The translations under genes were made by a program, and so were the position numbers. Shown here piece by piece: positions 17,657 through 25,861 of a DNA stretch of 64,000 nucleotides. The DNA is from Candidatus Amarobacter glycogenicus (GTDB lineage Bacteria > Chloroflexota > Dehalococcoidia > Tepidiformales > Tepidiformaceae). A model generated the notes under the pieces. It was not told the origin of the DNA, made no database searches, and saw only the letters and a program-made list of their open reading frames with translations. The stretch spans positions 238,455 to 302,454 of the forward strand of contig JADJZF010000007.1 in the NCBI GenBank assembly GCA_016719395.1, in the 5' to 3' direction. Within the stretch, counting starts at the first letter, position 1; each line of letters starts with the position of its first letter.

Positions 17657-17964
17657 AAAATCTTCCTCTGGCGGGAGGTCCGGCTCTGCGCCGACTCACA
17701 AGCGAGGATAGGGCCATCCCGCCCACCGGGCATGCGCGCTCGCGGTGCCTATGCAAAAAGCACAGACATCCATAGACTTCCCGCGCGCCGTATCCTCGCT
17801 CAGATAGGCGCCCGGGGCCTGCCCCGAGTGCCACTCACGAGGAGGTCGGTGCAATCGAAAGTGCGTGAATCGAACCACGCAGGCTGTTAAGGCTTGTTGA
17901 CTTTAAGCCCGGCGGCCAGCACCTTACCGGACGGTTAATCGAATAGAGGAGGGAACCACTAACG
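17657..17964. other. Intergenic region between purU and the ABC binding protein
   Basis: 308 bp between divergent genes. No coding frame is convincing. It should hold both promoters. A TATCCT-like box lies on the minus strand near 17705-17715 for purU. On the plus strand a TTGACT at about 17895 is a possible -35, and AGGAGGG about 11 nt before the 17965 ATG is the binding-protein Shine-Dalgarno. Confidence 0.5.
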
Positions 17965-19581
17965 ATGACCAGGTCCAAATGGCACCTGCTCCTGAGCATG
18001 TTCGCCATCTTTGCCGTCCTCGCCTTCGCTGCGGCTTGCGGCGACGACGATGATGACGACGATGACGACACCACAGCGTCGCCCACGACTGGCGCCGCCG
18101 CTTCGCCCACCACAGTCGCCAAGCCTTCGGGCACCATCACCATCCGCAGCATTCAGTTCGAAAGCTGGGACCCACACTTCTCCGACTTCAACCAGGACAT
18201 CGAACACTTCTTCATGGTCTGGCGCGGTCTCTACCACCTCGATAAAGACAGCAAGCCCCAGGCCGCGATGGCCGATGGCGCGCCCACCGTCTCCGCCGAT
18301 GGCAAGACCTACACCGTCAAGCTGAAGAAGGACCTCAAGTGGTCCGACGGGCAGCCGCTCGATGCCAACGACTTCGTCCTCGGCATTCAGCGCACCTGCA
18401 ACCCGGACAACGCCGGGCACTACCAGTACATCCTCACCGAAATCGTGGGATGCGACGCCTACTACGGCGCCGGCAAGAAAACCGCTGAAGAGAAAGCGGC
18501 CCTCCTTAAGGCCGTCGGCGTTCGTGCCGTCGATGCCACCACGATCGAGTTCAAACTCACCGACCCGGTGCCGACGTTCTCCATCAAGCTCGCCCTCTGG
18601 CCGACCTTCCCCGTCCCGAAGCACAAGCTCGCGACGGTGGATGCCAAGTGGCCCGCCCCCATGGATAACGTCTACAACGGCCCGTTCAAGCCCTCGGCCT
18701 ACACCGAGAAGTCCGGCATTACCCTCGTCCCGAACGATCAGTACACCGGCGCCGTCAAGGCCCAGGTGGAAAAGATCGTCATAAAGTACATCGATGACGC
18801 CGCCGTCGCACTCACCGCCTACCGCGCGGGTGAAATCGATGCGACCCTCGTTCCTTCGACTCAGCTCGCCGCCGTCAAGGCCGACCCGACGCTGAGCAAG
18901 GAACTGATCTCGTATCCCGCCACGCGGACCAGGGGCATCGAACCGAACCTCAAGGACCCGACACTCGCCAAGCTCGAAGTGCGCCTCGCCGTCTCGCAGG
19001 CCACCGACCGCAAGACGCTCAACGAAAAGGTCCTCAACAGCGCGAACATCGTTTCCACTACCTGGATGCCGCCGGCCCGCTCCGGCACGAACCCGACCGC
19101 ATACGACGCCGCCATCGGCTTCGACCCGGTCAAGGCGAAGGCGAACCTGAAGAAGGCTGGCTACGACAACGGAGCCGGCTTCCCGAAGATCACCGTCCTC
19201 CAGACCGATTCAGCCGGCAACAAGGCCATTGGCGAATTCCTCCAGTCCGAATGGAAGAAACACCTCAACATCGACATCACCCTGGAATACACCGACTCGA
19301 AGACCCGCTCCGCGCGGTTCAACAGCGGCGACTTCCAGATCGTTCTCGGTGGTTGGGGCGAAGACTACCCGGACCCTGAAAACTGGATCCTTGGCCTCTA
19401 TGAAACGGGCGGCTCGATCAACAAGCAGAGCTGCTCGAGACGCCGAGAAGCTCATCGTCGAAAACGTCTGCGGCATGGCTCCCATGTGGCAGGTCGGCTT
19501 CCACGCCGTCGTCAAGCCCTACATCAAGGGCATGATCGAAAACAAGAAGCCCGACGACAAGCAGGTCCCAGGCGACACTAG
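17965..19581 (+). CDS. ABC transporter peptide/nickel-type substrate-binding lipoprotein, 3' end frame-broken
   Basis: The extracytoplasmic receptor (SBP_bac_5 type) of the importer encoded downstream. It has a signal peptide with a lipobox ending at C25, then an unusual run of nine Asp and a Thr/Pro-rich linker to about residue 50. The fold continues normally with YTVKLKKDLKWSDGQPLDA-like and GWGEDYPDPENW segments up to about residue 488. There the reading frame changes. The expected C-terminus (EKLIVENVCGMAPMWQVGFH and onward) continues in another frame to a stop at 19612. About 25-30 family residues appear to be missing at 19430-19440. A frame-disrupting deletion or an assembly collapse would explain it. 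Confidence 0.88.
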   Translation: MTRSKWHLLLSMFAIFAVLAFAAACGDDDDDDDDDTTASPTTGAAASPTTVAKPSGTITIRSIQFESWDPHFSDFNQDIEHFFMVWRGLYHLDKDSKPQAAMADGAPTVSADGKTYTVKLKKDLKWSDGQPLDANDFVLGIQRTCNPDNAGHYQYILTEIVGCDAYYGAGKKTAEEKAALLKAVGVRAVDATTIEFKLTDPVPTFSIKLALWPTFPVPKHKLATVDAKWPAPMDNVYNGPFKPSAYTEKSGITLVPNDQYTGAVKAQVEKIVIKYIDDAAVALTAYRAGEIDATLVPSTQLAAVKADPTLSKELISYPATRTRGIEPNLKDPTLAKLEVRLAVSQATDRKTLNEKVLNSANIVSTTWMPPARSGTNPTAYDAAIGFDPVKAKANLKKAGYDNGAGFPKITVLQTDSAGNKAIGEFLQSEWKKHLNIDITLEYTDSKTRSARFNSGDFQIVLGGWGEDYPDPENWILGLYETGGSINKQSCSRRREAHRRKRLRHGSHVAGRLPRRRQALHQGHDRKQEARRQAGPRRH

Positions 19582-19628
19582 CGTCGAACTCTGGACGACC
19601 ACCAAGAAGTAACATCCCCCGAGGCAAA

Positions 19629-19655
19629 GTGGAGTGCCGGTTCCCGGCACTCCAC
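19629..19655 (+). other. 12-bp hairpin after the binding-protein gene
   Basis: A perfect inverted repeat (19629-19640 with 19644-19655, loop TTC) without a T-tract. Such stems after binding-protein genes often protect the upstream message in ABC operons; that role is inferred here. Confidence 0.6.
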
Positions 19656-19674
19656 GAACTCCGGGCTACGCGTG

Positions 19675-19710
19675 TGATGGGGTGTCTTCGGATACCCCAT
19701 CACGGTTTTT
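19675..19710 (+). terminator. UUCG-loop intrinsic terminator/attenuator
   Basis: A 12-bp stem (19675-19686 with 19691-19702, one G-U pair) capped by TTCG and followed by GGTTTTT. It ends only about 15 nt before the permease start, so it probably limits read-through from the binding-protein gene into the permeases. Confidence 0.85.
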
Positions 19711-19725
19711 CAGGTGCGAGTCCTC

Positions 19726-20646
19726 ATGATCGCTTACGCCATCAGGCGCGTCGTTCTCATGGTCCCGTTGCTCTTCGCCGTCGCGACACTCACGTTCTTC
19801 CTCATGCACTCCGTCGAAGGGGGGCCGTTCGATTCCGACCGCCCCATCTCAGACGCAACCAGGGCACGTTTGAACGAGCGCTACAACCTGGACGGCTCCT
19901 TGTTGACCCAGTACACCAACTTCATCGCGAACACCGCGCAGTTGGACCTCGGCATTTCCACATCATCGAACGAGCGCGCCATCACCGACATCATCAGCGA
20001 GAAGTTCTCCGTCTCGATCCAGCTCGGCATCTGCGCCTTCATCTTCGCTGTCCTGCTCGGCGTCACCCTCGGCGTCGTCTCCGCCATGAACCAGAACGGA
20101 ATCGGCGACTACGTCGGTGTCTTCATCGCGACCGGGGGCGCAGCCTTACCGAGCTTCATTCTCGCCCCGTTCCTCATCATCCTCTTCGCTTTGAAACTCG
20201 ACTGGTTCGACGTCCTCGGCTGGGAGCTGTGGAACTACAAGAAGATGGTGCTGCCTTCTGTCGCCCTTGGGATGCTCCCCGGCGCATTCATCGCCCGGAT
20301 CGCCCGCGCCTCGATGCTCGATGTCCTCCGCCAGGACTACATCCGCACCGCCCGTGCCAAGGGCGTCAAGGAGTTCTCCGTGATCACGCGTCATGCGGTC
20401 AAGAACGCCATGATCCCGGTACTCACGGTCCTCGGCCCGATCTTCGCCGGCCTCATTACCGGCTCCTTCATCATCGAAAACGCCTTCGCCATCCCCGGGC
20501 TCGGTAACGCCTTTGTGAGTTCCGTCCTTATCCGCGACTATGGCCTGATAATGGGCGTTACCTTGTTCTACGCGGGCATCATCGCAGCGATGAATCTTGT
20601 TGTGGACTTGGCCTACGCAATGGCCGATCCAAGAATCCGGCTGTAG
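19726..20646 (+). CDS. ABC transporter permease, DppB/OppB type
   Basis: The first membrane subunit of a peptide/nickel-family importer. It has about six membrane spans. The N-terminal YAIRRVVLMVPLLFAVATLTF block is typical, and the EAA-loop region (residues about 190-230) matches the DYIRTARAKGV consensus of this family. The ATG at 19726 is preferred to a GTG at 19714 because an AGGTG lies at a workable distance from the ATG while the GTG abuts the terminator. It pairs with the permease at 20662. No ATPase genes are in the window, so those subunits must be elsewhere. Confidence 0.92.
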   Translation: MIAYAIRRVVLMVPLLFAVATLTFFLMHSVEGGPFDSDRPISDATRARLNERYNLDGSLLTQYTNFIANTAQLDLGISTSSNERAITDIISEKFSVSIQLGICAFIFAVLLGVTLGVVSAMNQNGIGDYVGVFIATGGAALPSFILAPFLIILFALKLDWFDVLGWELWNYKKMVLPSVALGMLPGAFIARIARASMLDVLRQDYIRTARAKGVKEFSVITRHAVKNAMIPVLTVLGPIFAGLITGSFIIENAFAIPGLGNAFVSSVLIRDYGLIMGVTLFYAGIIAAMNLVVDLAYAMADPRIRL

Positions 20647-20661
20647 GGACAGGAGAACACG

Positions 20662-21627
20662 ATGGCCACCGAAACCACTCTCCAGCCCTTCGACTTCGCA
20701 CGGGACCCGTTCGCCACCAAGCAGCGCGGACTCTGGGAAATGGCCTTCCAGCGGCTTATCCGCAACCGGCTCGCCTTCGTCTCGGCCATCATCCTCATCT
20801 TCATCACGGTCCTCGCCATTTCGGCCCAACTCGTGCCCTTCATCGAACGTCACGATGCCACCGTCCAGCAGTACTCAATCGTCAACGAGGGCCCGAGTTC
20901 CGAATACTGGCTCGGCACCGACATCCTCGGCCGCGACATGTGGGCGCGCCTCCTCTACGGGACCCTCTTCTCCCTCAAGATCGGCCTCGGCACCCAGCTC
21001 ATCGTCCTCCTCGTCGGCATCACCATTGGTATGGGCGCCGCCCTCGGGGGCAAACTCAGCGACACCATCCTGATGTGGTTCACCGACCTCGCCTACGCCT
21101 TCCCGGACCTTCTCGCAATCATCCTCCTCCGCCAGGTTCTCTTCGGTCGCGATTGGCCCATCATCGGCACCGGAGACCCTCAGATCCCGGGCTTTCCGTC
21201 GGCCATCCTCGGTACCATCCTCGCCATCTCGCTTGTGAGCTGGGTGACTATCGCCAGGCTGGTACGCGGCCAGATGCTCTCCATCAAGGAACAGGACTAC
21301 GTCCTCGCCGCCCGCTCCATCGGCGCCAGTCCCTGGCGCGTCGTCCGCGCCCACATGCTGCCGAATACCCTCAGCACCGTCATCGTCTCCGTCACGTTCG
21401 GCATCCCGCTCGCGATATTCGCGGAAGGCGCCCTCGGCTTCATCGGGCTCGGAGTCCCGTCTCCCTACACCAGCCTCGGCGCCCTCATGGGAGATGGCTA
21501 CGCATACCTCTTCGTCAACAACTGGCTCGTCGTCTGGCCGGCCATCATGGTCGCCATACTCATGCTCTGCTTCACCTTCCTCGGCGATGGCCTTCGCGAC
21601 GCGCTCGACCCTCGAACCCGGAAATAG
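20662..21627 (+). CDS. ABC transporter permease, DppC/OppC type
   Basis: The second membrane subunit, 321 residues. It has the N-terminal cytosolic stretch and the RLIRNRLAFVSAIIL first span typical of DppC. The extracellular part has the EYWLGTDILGRDMWARLLYG signature, and the EAA loop has the DYVLAARSIGASPWRVVRAHMLPN consensus. It lies 15 bp after the first permease with an AGGAG in the gap. The end is 56 bp before tRNA-Ala. Confidence 0.94.
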   Translation: MATETTLQPFDFARDPFATKQRGLWEMAFQRLIRNRLAFVSAIILIFITVLAISAQLVPFIERHDATVQQYSIVNEGPSSEYWLGTDILGRDMWARLLYGTLFSLKIGLGTQLIVLLVGITIGMGAALGGKLSDTILMWFTDLAYAFPDLLAIILLRQVLFGRDWPIIGTGDPQIPGFPSAILGTILAISLVSWVTIARLVRGQMLSIKEQDYVLAARSIGASPWRVVRAHMLPNTLSTVIVSVTFGIPLAIFAEGALGFIGLGVPSPYTSLGALMGDGYAYLFVNNWLVVWPAIMVAILMLCFTFLGDGLRDALDPRTRK

Positions 21628-21683
21628 GGCACTCCCGATTTGGCGCGCAATCACGGCGGCTGATACCATCGAAAAGTTGCTTC

Positions 21684-21759
21684 GGGGCTGTAGCTCAATC
21701 GGGAGAGCGCAACACTGGCAGTGTTGAGGTAGAGGGTTCGAATCCCTCCAGCTCCACCA
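21684..21759 (+). tRNA. tRNA-Ala (anticodon GGC)
   Basis: A full 76-nt cloverleaf. The acceptor stem GGGGCTG pairs with CAGCTCC and contains the G3-U70 wobble that specifies alanine. The anticodon stem CAACA/TGTTG closes the loop CTGGCAG with anticodon GGC. The T loop is TTCGAAT and the 3' CCA is encoded. It decodes GCC, an abundant codon in this GC-rich genome. Confidence 0.97.
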
Positions 21760-21773
21760 ACCGGCACTAATCG

Positions 21774-21806
21774 AGAGGGGCTCCCAACGGGGCCCCTCTT
21801 CGTTTT
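21774..21806 (+). terminator. Terminator after tRNA-Ala
   Basis: AGAGGGG at 21774-21780 pairs with CCCCTCT at 21793-21799, with extra GC pairing inside, followed by TCGTTTT. It lies 14 nt after the tRNA 3' end. Confidence 0.8.
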
Positions 21807-21859
21807 CTCCCGCACTCGGGGGACTCGGCCTGCGTCCGAAACCCTCCGGGAATTCCGGC

Positions 21860-22870
21860 TCAGGCCTCGACCGCCACGCTCACCTTCACCGCCTGCCGTC
21901 CCTTGTCCGCCGCGTGTTCGAATGCCTCGTTCGCTGACGCCAGCGGATAGGTCGCCGTCCGCAGCAACGAAAGCTTCGGGGCGAATCGGCCCAGCATCCC
22001 AACGGCGGCGCCGAACTCGCTTTGGTGTCCGGCATGGCCATAGACAACCGACCCCACGACCCGCACCTCCTGGTTCACCAGCTTCCGCGCTGGGACCATC
22101 ACATCGGCCGTGAACACCCCGAGAGGCACGACCGTACCGCCCGCCCGCACCGCGTTGATCGCCTCCGCGAACGTGTCCGCCGTTCCGCCCACGGTCTCGA
22201 TGACAACGTCGACGGGATTGCGCCGCGCCCAATCGAGCAACGCCGCGCTTCCGGGTTCGAAAATCAGGCCGGCGCCCATCGCCTCCGCCAGGCCCGCCTG
22301 GTGAGGGTATCGCGCCGTTACCGCGACTTCGTTCGCCGTCTGCGAGGCCAGTAACACGGCGAGCAGCCCAATCGTCCCCGAGCCGAGGACGAGCACACGA
22401 GCGCCCATCGGCGCCTCCGCACGGTTCGAAGCCCGCACACAAACGGCGAGCGGCTCCGCCATTGATCCGATATCCAGGCTGACGCCCTCGGGCAATGCGT
22501 GGACATTCGCTTCTGGGACCGCGACGAGCTCTTGCATCCCGCCCGGCGCCGAAATCCCCATCAGGCGCAACCGCGAACAGGTCGGCGACTGCCCGCGAAG
22601 GCAACCCGGGCACTGGCCACACGGCAGCGTTGGCTCTATCGCCACCGCCGTTCCCGGCGCCAGACCGCCGCCCGAGACCACCCTGCCTGCGATTTCGTGC
22701 CCGGGAGTCGAACCTGGAAAGGCGGGGAACTCACCGCGGAAGAAGTGCAGGTCAGACCCACAGATTCCCACAACCGCCGAGCGGACCAGGACGTCCCCTT
22801 CGCCGGCAACCGGTTCCTGACGCTCGGCAAGCTCGAGTCTGCCGCCGGCGTTCCACACAATCGCGCGCAT
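21860..22870 (-). CDS. Zinc-dependent medium-chain alcohol dehydrogenase
   Basis: An MDR-family NAD(P)-dependent alcohol or polyol dehydrogenase, 336 residues. Catalytic zinc ligands are C37, H58 and E59. The structural zinc site is C85, C88, C91 and C99. The Rossmann motif VLGSGTIGLLA is near residues 165-175. It resembles threonine/sorbitol dehydrogenase-like members, but the substrate cannot be fixed. A minus-strand TAGGCT at 22878-22883 lies 7 nt before the ATG, so this is another candidate leaderless gene. Confidence 0.93.
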   Translation of the reverse strand: MRAIVWNAGGRLELAERQEPVAGEGDVLVRSAVVGICGSDLHFFRGEFPAFPGSTPGHEIAGRVVSGGGLAPGTAVAIEPTLPCGQCPGCLRGQSPTCSRLRLMGISAPGGMQELVAVPEANVHALPEGVSLDIGSMAEPLAVCVRASNRAEAPMGARVLVLGSGTIGLLAVLLASQTANEVAVTARYPHQAGLAEAMGAGLIFEPGSAALLDWARRNPVDVVIETVGGTADTFAEAINAVRAGGTVVPLGVFTADVMVPARKLVNQEVRVVGSVVYGHAGHQSEFGAAVGMLGRFAPKLSLLRTATYPLASANEAFEHAADKGRQAVKVSVAVEA

Positions 22871-22913
22871 GCCGCGCAGCCTACCAGCATCCTGTTACGG
22901 CCGCGTCAACCTG

Positions 22914-23138
22914 TCAGCGGGCTTCATCCCGCCGCAATGCTGCGAGCTCCTTGATCGCGCTCCGGCCTTCAGGTCCGAAGCCGTGCTCCCGCAGGAACGC
23001 TGGCACACCGCCGTAGACGATACGCACGACCGCCGCCTCCGCCGCCCGTTCATGTCCGGGCAGGAAGAACGCGTCGGCGGCTGTCCCACTTCCGCAGCCG
23101 CACCAGCAGGTTCCCGTCGGCTTGGGTGCTTCCGTCAT
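22914..23138 (-). CDS. Small Cys-rich putative metal-binding protein
   Basis: A 74-residue protein with CWCGC at 11-15 and a PGH motif (H29), suggesting a single metal site, then a helical tail with the segment IVYGGVPAFLREHGFGP. Similar short CxCGC...GHD/E proteins are common uncharacterised genes in soil bacteria (recall). The ATG at 23138 has GAGGA about 6 nt upstream; two earlier ATGs (23150, 23159) have none. Function unknown. Confidence 0.7.
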   Translation of the reverse strand: MTEAPKPTGTCWCGCGSGTAADAFFLPGHERAAEAAVVRIVYGGVPAFLREHGFGPEGRSAIKELAALRRDEAR

Positions 23139-23239
23139 CTCAGTCCTCATTTCGTCCAACCGATTCTAACGCCCCCACACCCGGCACTCCGCTGCGCGAG
23201 AAGTTACACTCGCCCATCACCTCCCCCGGAGTGCCGCCC

Positions 23240-23788
23240 ATGGCCCGACTTCCCTTCGTCGAGCGCGCAGACATCCCCGAAGAGCTCCAGTATGTGTGGG
23301 ACCGGAATACCACGGATGGCGCGCTCCCGAACATCTTCCGCACGATGGCGAACAACCCCATCCTTTGGCGCGCATACCTTCGACTCGGGAACGCTCTCTG
23401 GACCCACAGTGGCCTCGATATAGCGACCCGCGAGCTGGCGATCCTCCGGACGGCCATCCTTCACCACTCGCTCTACGAATGGCATCAGCATGTGCACATC
23501 GGGCGGCGCGCGGGCCTCAGCGACGGGCGGATCCTCGCGTTACACCACTGGCGTGCGAGCGATGCGTTCACGGGACCCGAACGGGCGCTCCTCGAATACG
23601 TGGATGCGCTTGCGGCGAGCGATCACCCGTCCGACGAGGCCCACACCGCGCTCGCCGAACACTTCGACTCTTCGACCGTCGTCGGGATCAATCTCCTCAT
23701 CGGCTACTACGGGATGACTGCCCGGTTCCTCGGTGGCATCGAGGTAGAGACCGAAGGACCGTTCGTCGGCTGGCAGCTCCAGGGCTGA
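23240..23788 (+). CDS. Carboxymuconolactone decarboxylase/AhpD-like protein
   Basis: A 182-residue all-helical protein of the CMD/AhpD superfamily. The central ATRELAILRTAILHHSLYEWHQHV segment corresponds to the family helix pair, but the CxxC redox cysteines of AhpD are absent. A His/Trp-rich EWHQHV segment takes their place, as in many non-peroxidase members. The ATG at 23240 was chosen by homology; the frame is open upstream. Function is likely hydrolytic/decarboxylative or unknown. Confidence 0.85.
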   Translation: MARLPFVERADIPEELQYVWDRNTTDGALPNIFRTMANNPILWRAYLRLGNALWTHSGLDIATRELAILRTAILHHSLYEWHQHVHIGRRAGLSDGRILALHHWRASDAFTGPERALLEYVDALAASDHPSDEAHTALAEHFDSSTVVGINLLIGYYGMTARFLGGIEVETEGPFVGWQLQG

Positions 23789-23839
23789 CCCGTTCACACA
23801 GTCTCGCGCACAATCCGATATTCCTCCGGGAGGCCCCAG

Positions 23840-25792
23840 ATGACCACCGTCGAATCCGTCACCCTCGATCCCATCGGCCCGGAACGCCCCGGCGGGCAGG
23901 GCCTGGACCACAACCAGGAAGAATCGGGCAACCTCGCAATCCACAAACTGCTGACCACTGACGACGGCCGCGCGTGGACGGACTTCGTCGCCACCGCAAG
24001 GCAATCCCGCGATGGCTCCTGGTCGTACGAAGCGTGGGCGCTTCGGGGAATGGTGCGCTGGGTTCGCCGCTACTCCGAAGCCGGCGGATACGACTACGAA
24101 GTGGTCGAAACCGCCGGCGCAAACCCGATCGAGCGGCAGGACTATCGCGCGCTGGCGACGCTTTCCGAGGAACTCGCTGCCGGCAGTGGAGACCCGGAAA
24201 CGAACTTCGTCGAACCCGATAAGCTCACCTACCCTTGGGCTTACGAGCGGCTTTCTCAGCTGTTCGATAGCCCGAACGCACCCGACCTGGTCGTCAACCC
24301 GAAGAGCTACTGCTACGGCCGCCAGCCGGGCCAGCATGGGGCGCTGGATGTCATCCAGTCCCGCTCGCCGCTCATCTTCAGCGGTCCAGGTGTGAAAGCC
24401 GGCGCGTTCATCGAGTGCCCATCGAGACAGATCGACATCGCCCCGACCGTCGCGAGGCTGATGAATCTCCCGCTCATCGATGGCCGCGACTTGACCGGCA
24501 GGACGAGTTCGGAGCGCGGGGTGAGTCCGGATGTGTACCTCGCCCGGCAGGACGGCCGGGTACTCGATGAGGTGCTCGATCCGGCCGCTGGGAAACCGGA
24601 GCGGGTCTACCTCGTCCTGCTCGACGGACAGTCCCACACGGAACTGCTCCACCGCCTGGAGACCGAGCCCGGGGCAATACCGAACCTGAGGCGGCTGATT
24701 GCTGCAGGCGTTATGTTGCGTCACGGCAGCATCACGAACTTCCCGAGCATCACATGGCCGAGCCACAACGCCATCGGTACCGGCAGCTGGTCCGGGCACC
24801 ACGACATCGTCAATCCCAGCTACTACCTCCGCGAAACCCGCGAAACCGTCTCCCCTCAGGGCCAGCAGTTCGATACCGCCCGATTCCTCAATCCCGCCGT
24901 CGAAACCCTCTTCGAAGCCTTCCACCGCGTCTACGGCGAATGGGATGGCGCCAGCGGTGTCGTCACCGCTTCCGTCAACGAACCCTGCACACGAGGCGCC
25001 GGGCACGCGTCGCTCGAACGCCGCCTCATCGGCGACCGGGGCGAGCTCATCATGCTCACGAAGGAGACCGAGCACGAGATCAGCCCGCGCTGGTTCAACG
25101 AACTCGAAGAACAGGGCCACCGGCTCCAGGGCCAGATTGATAACCGTGCCCTCGCCCAGGCTCGGCAGCTCCTCCTCGACCGGTCGCATCCCGCGCCGAT
25201 CTTCACCTACCACGAGTTCGCCCAGCCCGATTCGAGCGCCCACGACTACGGACCCCACCACGAAGGCGCCCGTGCCGCCCTCGACGAGACCGACGTCCGC
25301 ATCGGACACCTCTTGCGCACGCTCGAAGGACGCGGCCTGTTCGAATCCACGCTCTTTGTAATCACCACCGACCACGGCATGGCCCAGCAGGACGTATCCC
25401 TCAAGGCGAACCCGGCCCGCATTCCTCAGCGCGATGGCATGGAAGCCGTCACCACCGAACCACTCGTCTACCTCCGCGACATCGAAGTGGCAATCGTCGT
25501 CCAGGCCGACGGCCGCACCGCCCAGGTCACTGTCCTCGACAACGATGCCACGCCTTCCGGGGAGAAGCCCCCGGTCTCCGCGGCCGAAATCCTCGTTTCC
25601 GACCACCGCGATGGCAAGGTCGCCCGCGTCCTCACCGACAGCAGCGGGGTCGCCGGCATCTCGATCCCCGCAGACCTCGAACCGGCCGACCTTCGCATCC
25701 GCGTCCACGCCCAGGGCTTCAACTCGCGCCACATGCTCATGGACTCGACCAACCTCGCGCTCGACCTCCGGCAGGTCCTCTACGGGATGTAG
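23840..25792 (+). CDS. Alkaline-phosphatase-superfamily phosphodiesterase with permuted or extra half-domain
   Basis: A 650-residue protein of the nucleotide pyrophosphatase/phosphodiesterase type. The main domain starts at about residue 255 (VYLVLLDG, first metal Asp). The probable nucleophile is T305 in FPSITWPSHNAI, and TDHGM is at about 510-514. Residues 150-225 look like the C-terminal half of a second AP-superfamily domain: the GRQPGQHG segment, a PLIFSGPGV segment, then the QIDIAPTVARLM segment. They precede the N-terminal half, so the order is reversed. After 530 a beta-rich domain follows. There is no signal peptide. The substrate is unknown. Confidence 0.8.
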   Translation: MTTVESVTLDPIGPERPGGQGLDHNQEESGNLAIHKLLTTDDGRAWTDFVATARQSRDGSWSYEAWALRGMVRWVRRYSEAGGYDYEVVETAGANPIERQDYRALATLSEELAAGSGDPETNFVEPDKLTYPWAYERLSQLFDSPNAPDLVVNPKSYCYGRQPGQHGALDVIQSRSPLIFSGPGVKAGAFIECPSRQIDIAPTVARLMNLPLIDGRDLTGRTSSERGVSPDVYLARQDGRVLDEVLDPAAGKPERVYLVLLDGQSHTELLHRLETEPGAIPNLRRLIAAGVMLRHGSITNFPSITWPSHNAIGTGSWSGHHDIVNPSYYLRETRETVSPQGQQFDTARFLNPAVETLFEAFHRVYGEWDGASGVVTASVNEPCTRGAGHASLERRLIGDRGELIMLTKETEHEISPRWFNELEEQGHRLQGQIDNRALAQARQLLLDRSHPAPIFTYHEFAQPDSSAHDYGPHHEGARAALDETDVRIGHLLRTLEGRGLFESTLFVITTDHGMAQQDVSLKANPARIPQRDGMEAVTTEPLVYLRDIEVAIVVQADGRTAQVTVLDNDATPSGEKPPVSAAEILVSDHRDGKVARVLTDSSGVAGISIPADLEPADLRIRVHAQGFNSRHMLMDSTNLALDLRQVLYGM

Positions 25793-25831
25793 CGAGCGAG
25801 CTTCCCGCTCCTTCTCGTACAATCCCCCCGG

Positions 25832-25861
25832 GTGCTCGTCGGCAAGTGGGGCGCCCGGTGA
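25832..25861 (+). CDS. Candidate leaderless mini-ORF (9 aa) coupled to the LuxR-type gene
   Basis: TACAAT at 25818-25823 lies 8 nt before a GTG that opens a nine-codon ORF (MLVGKWGAR). Its TGA overlaps the GTG of the downstream regulator as GTGA. The second copy of the module has the same arrangement. No -35 is obvious. It could couple regulator translation to initiation on a leaderless message. It is too short to support by coding statistics. Confidence 0.4.
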   Translation: MLVGKWGAR

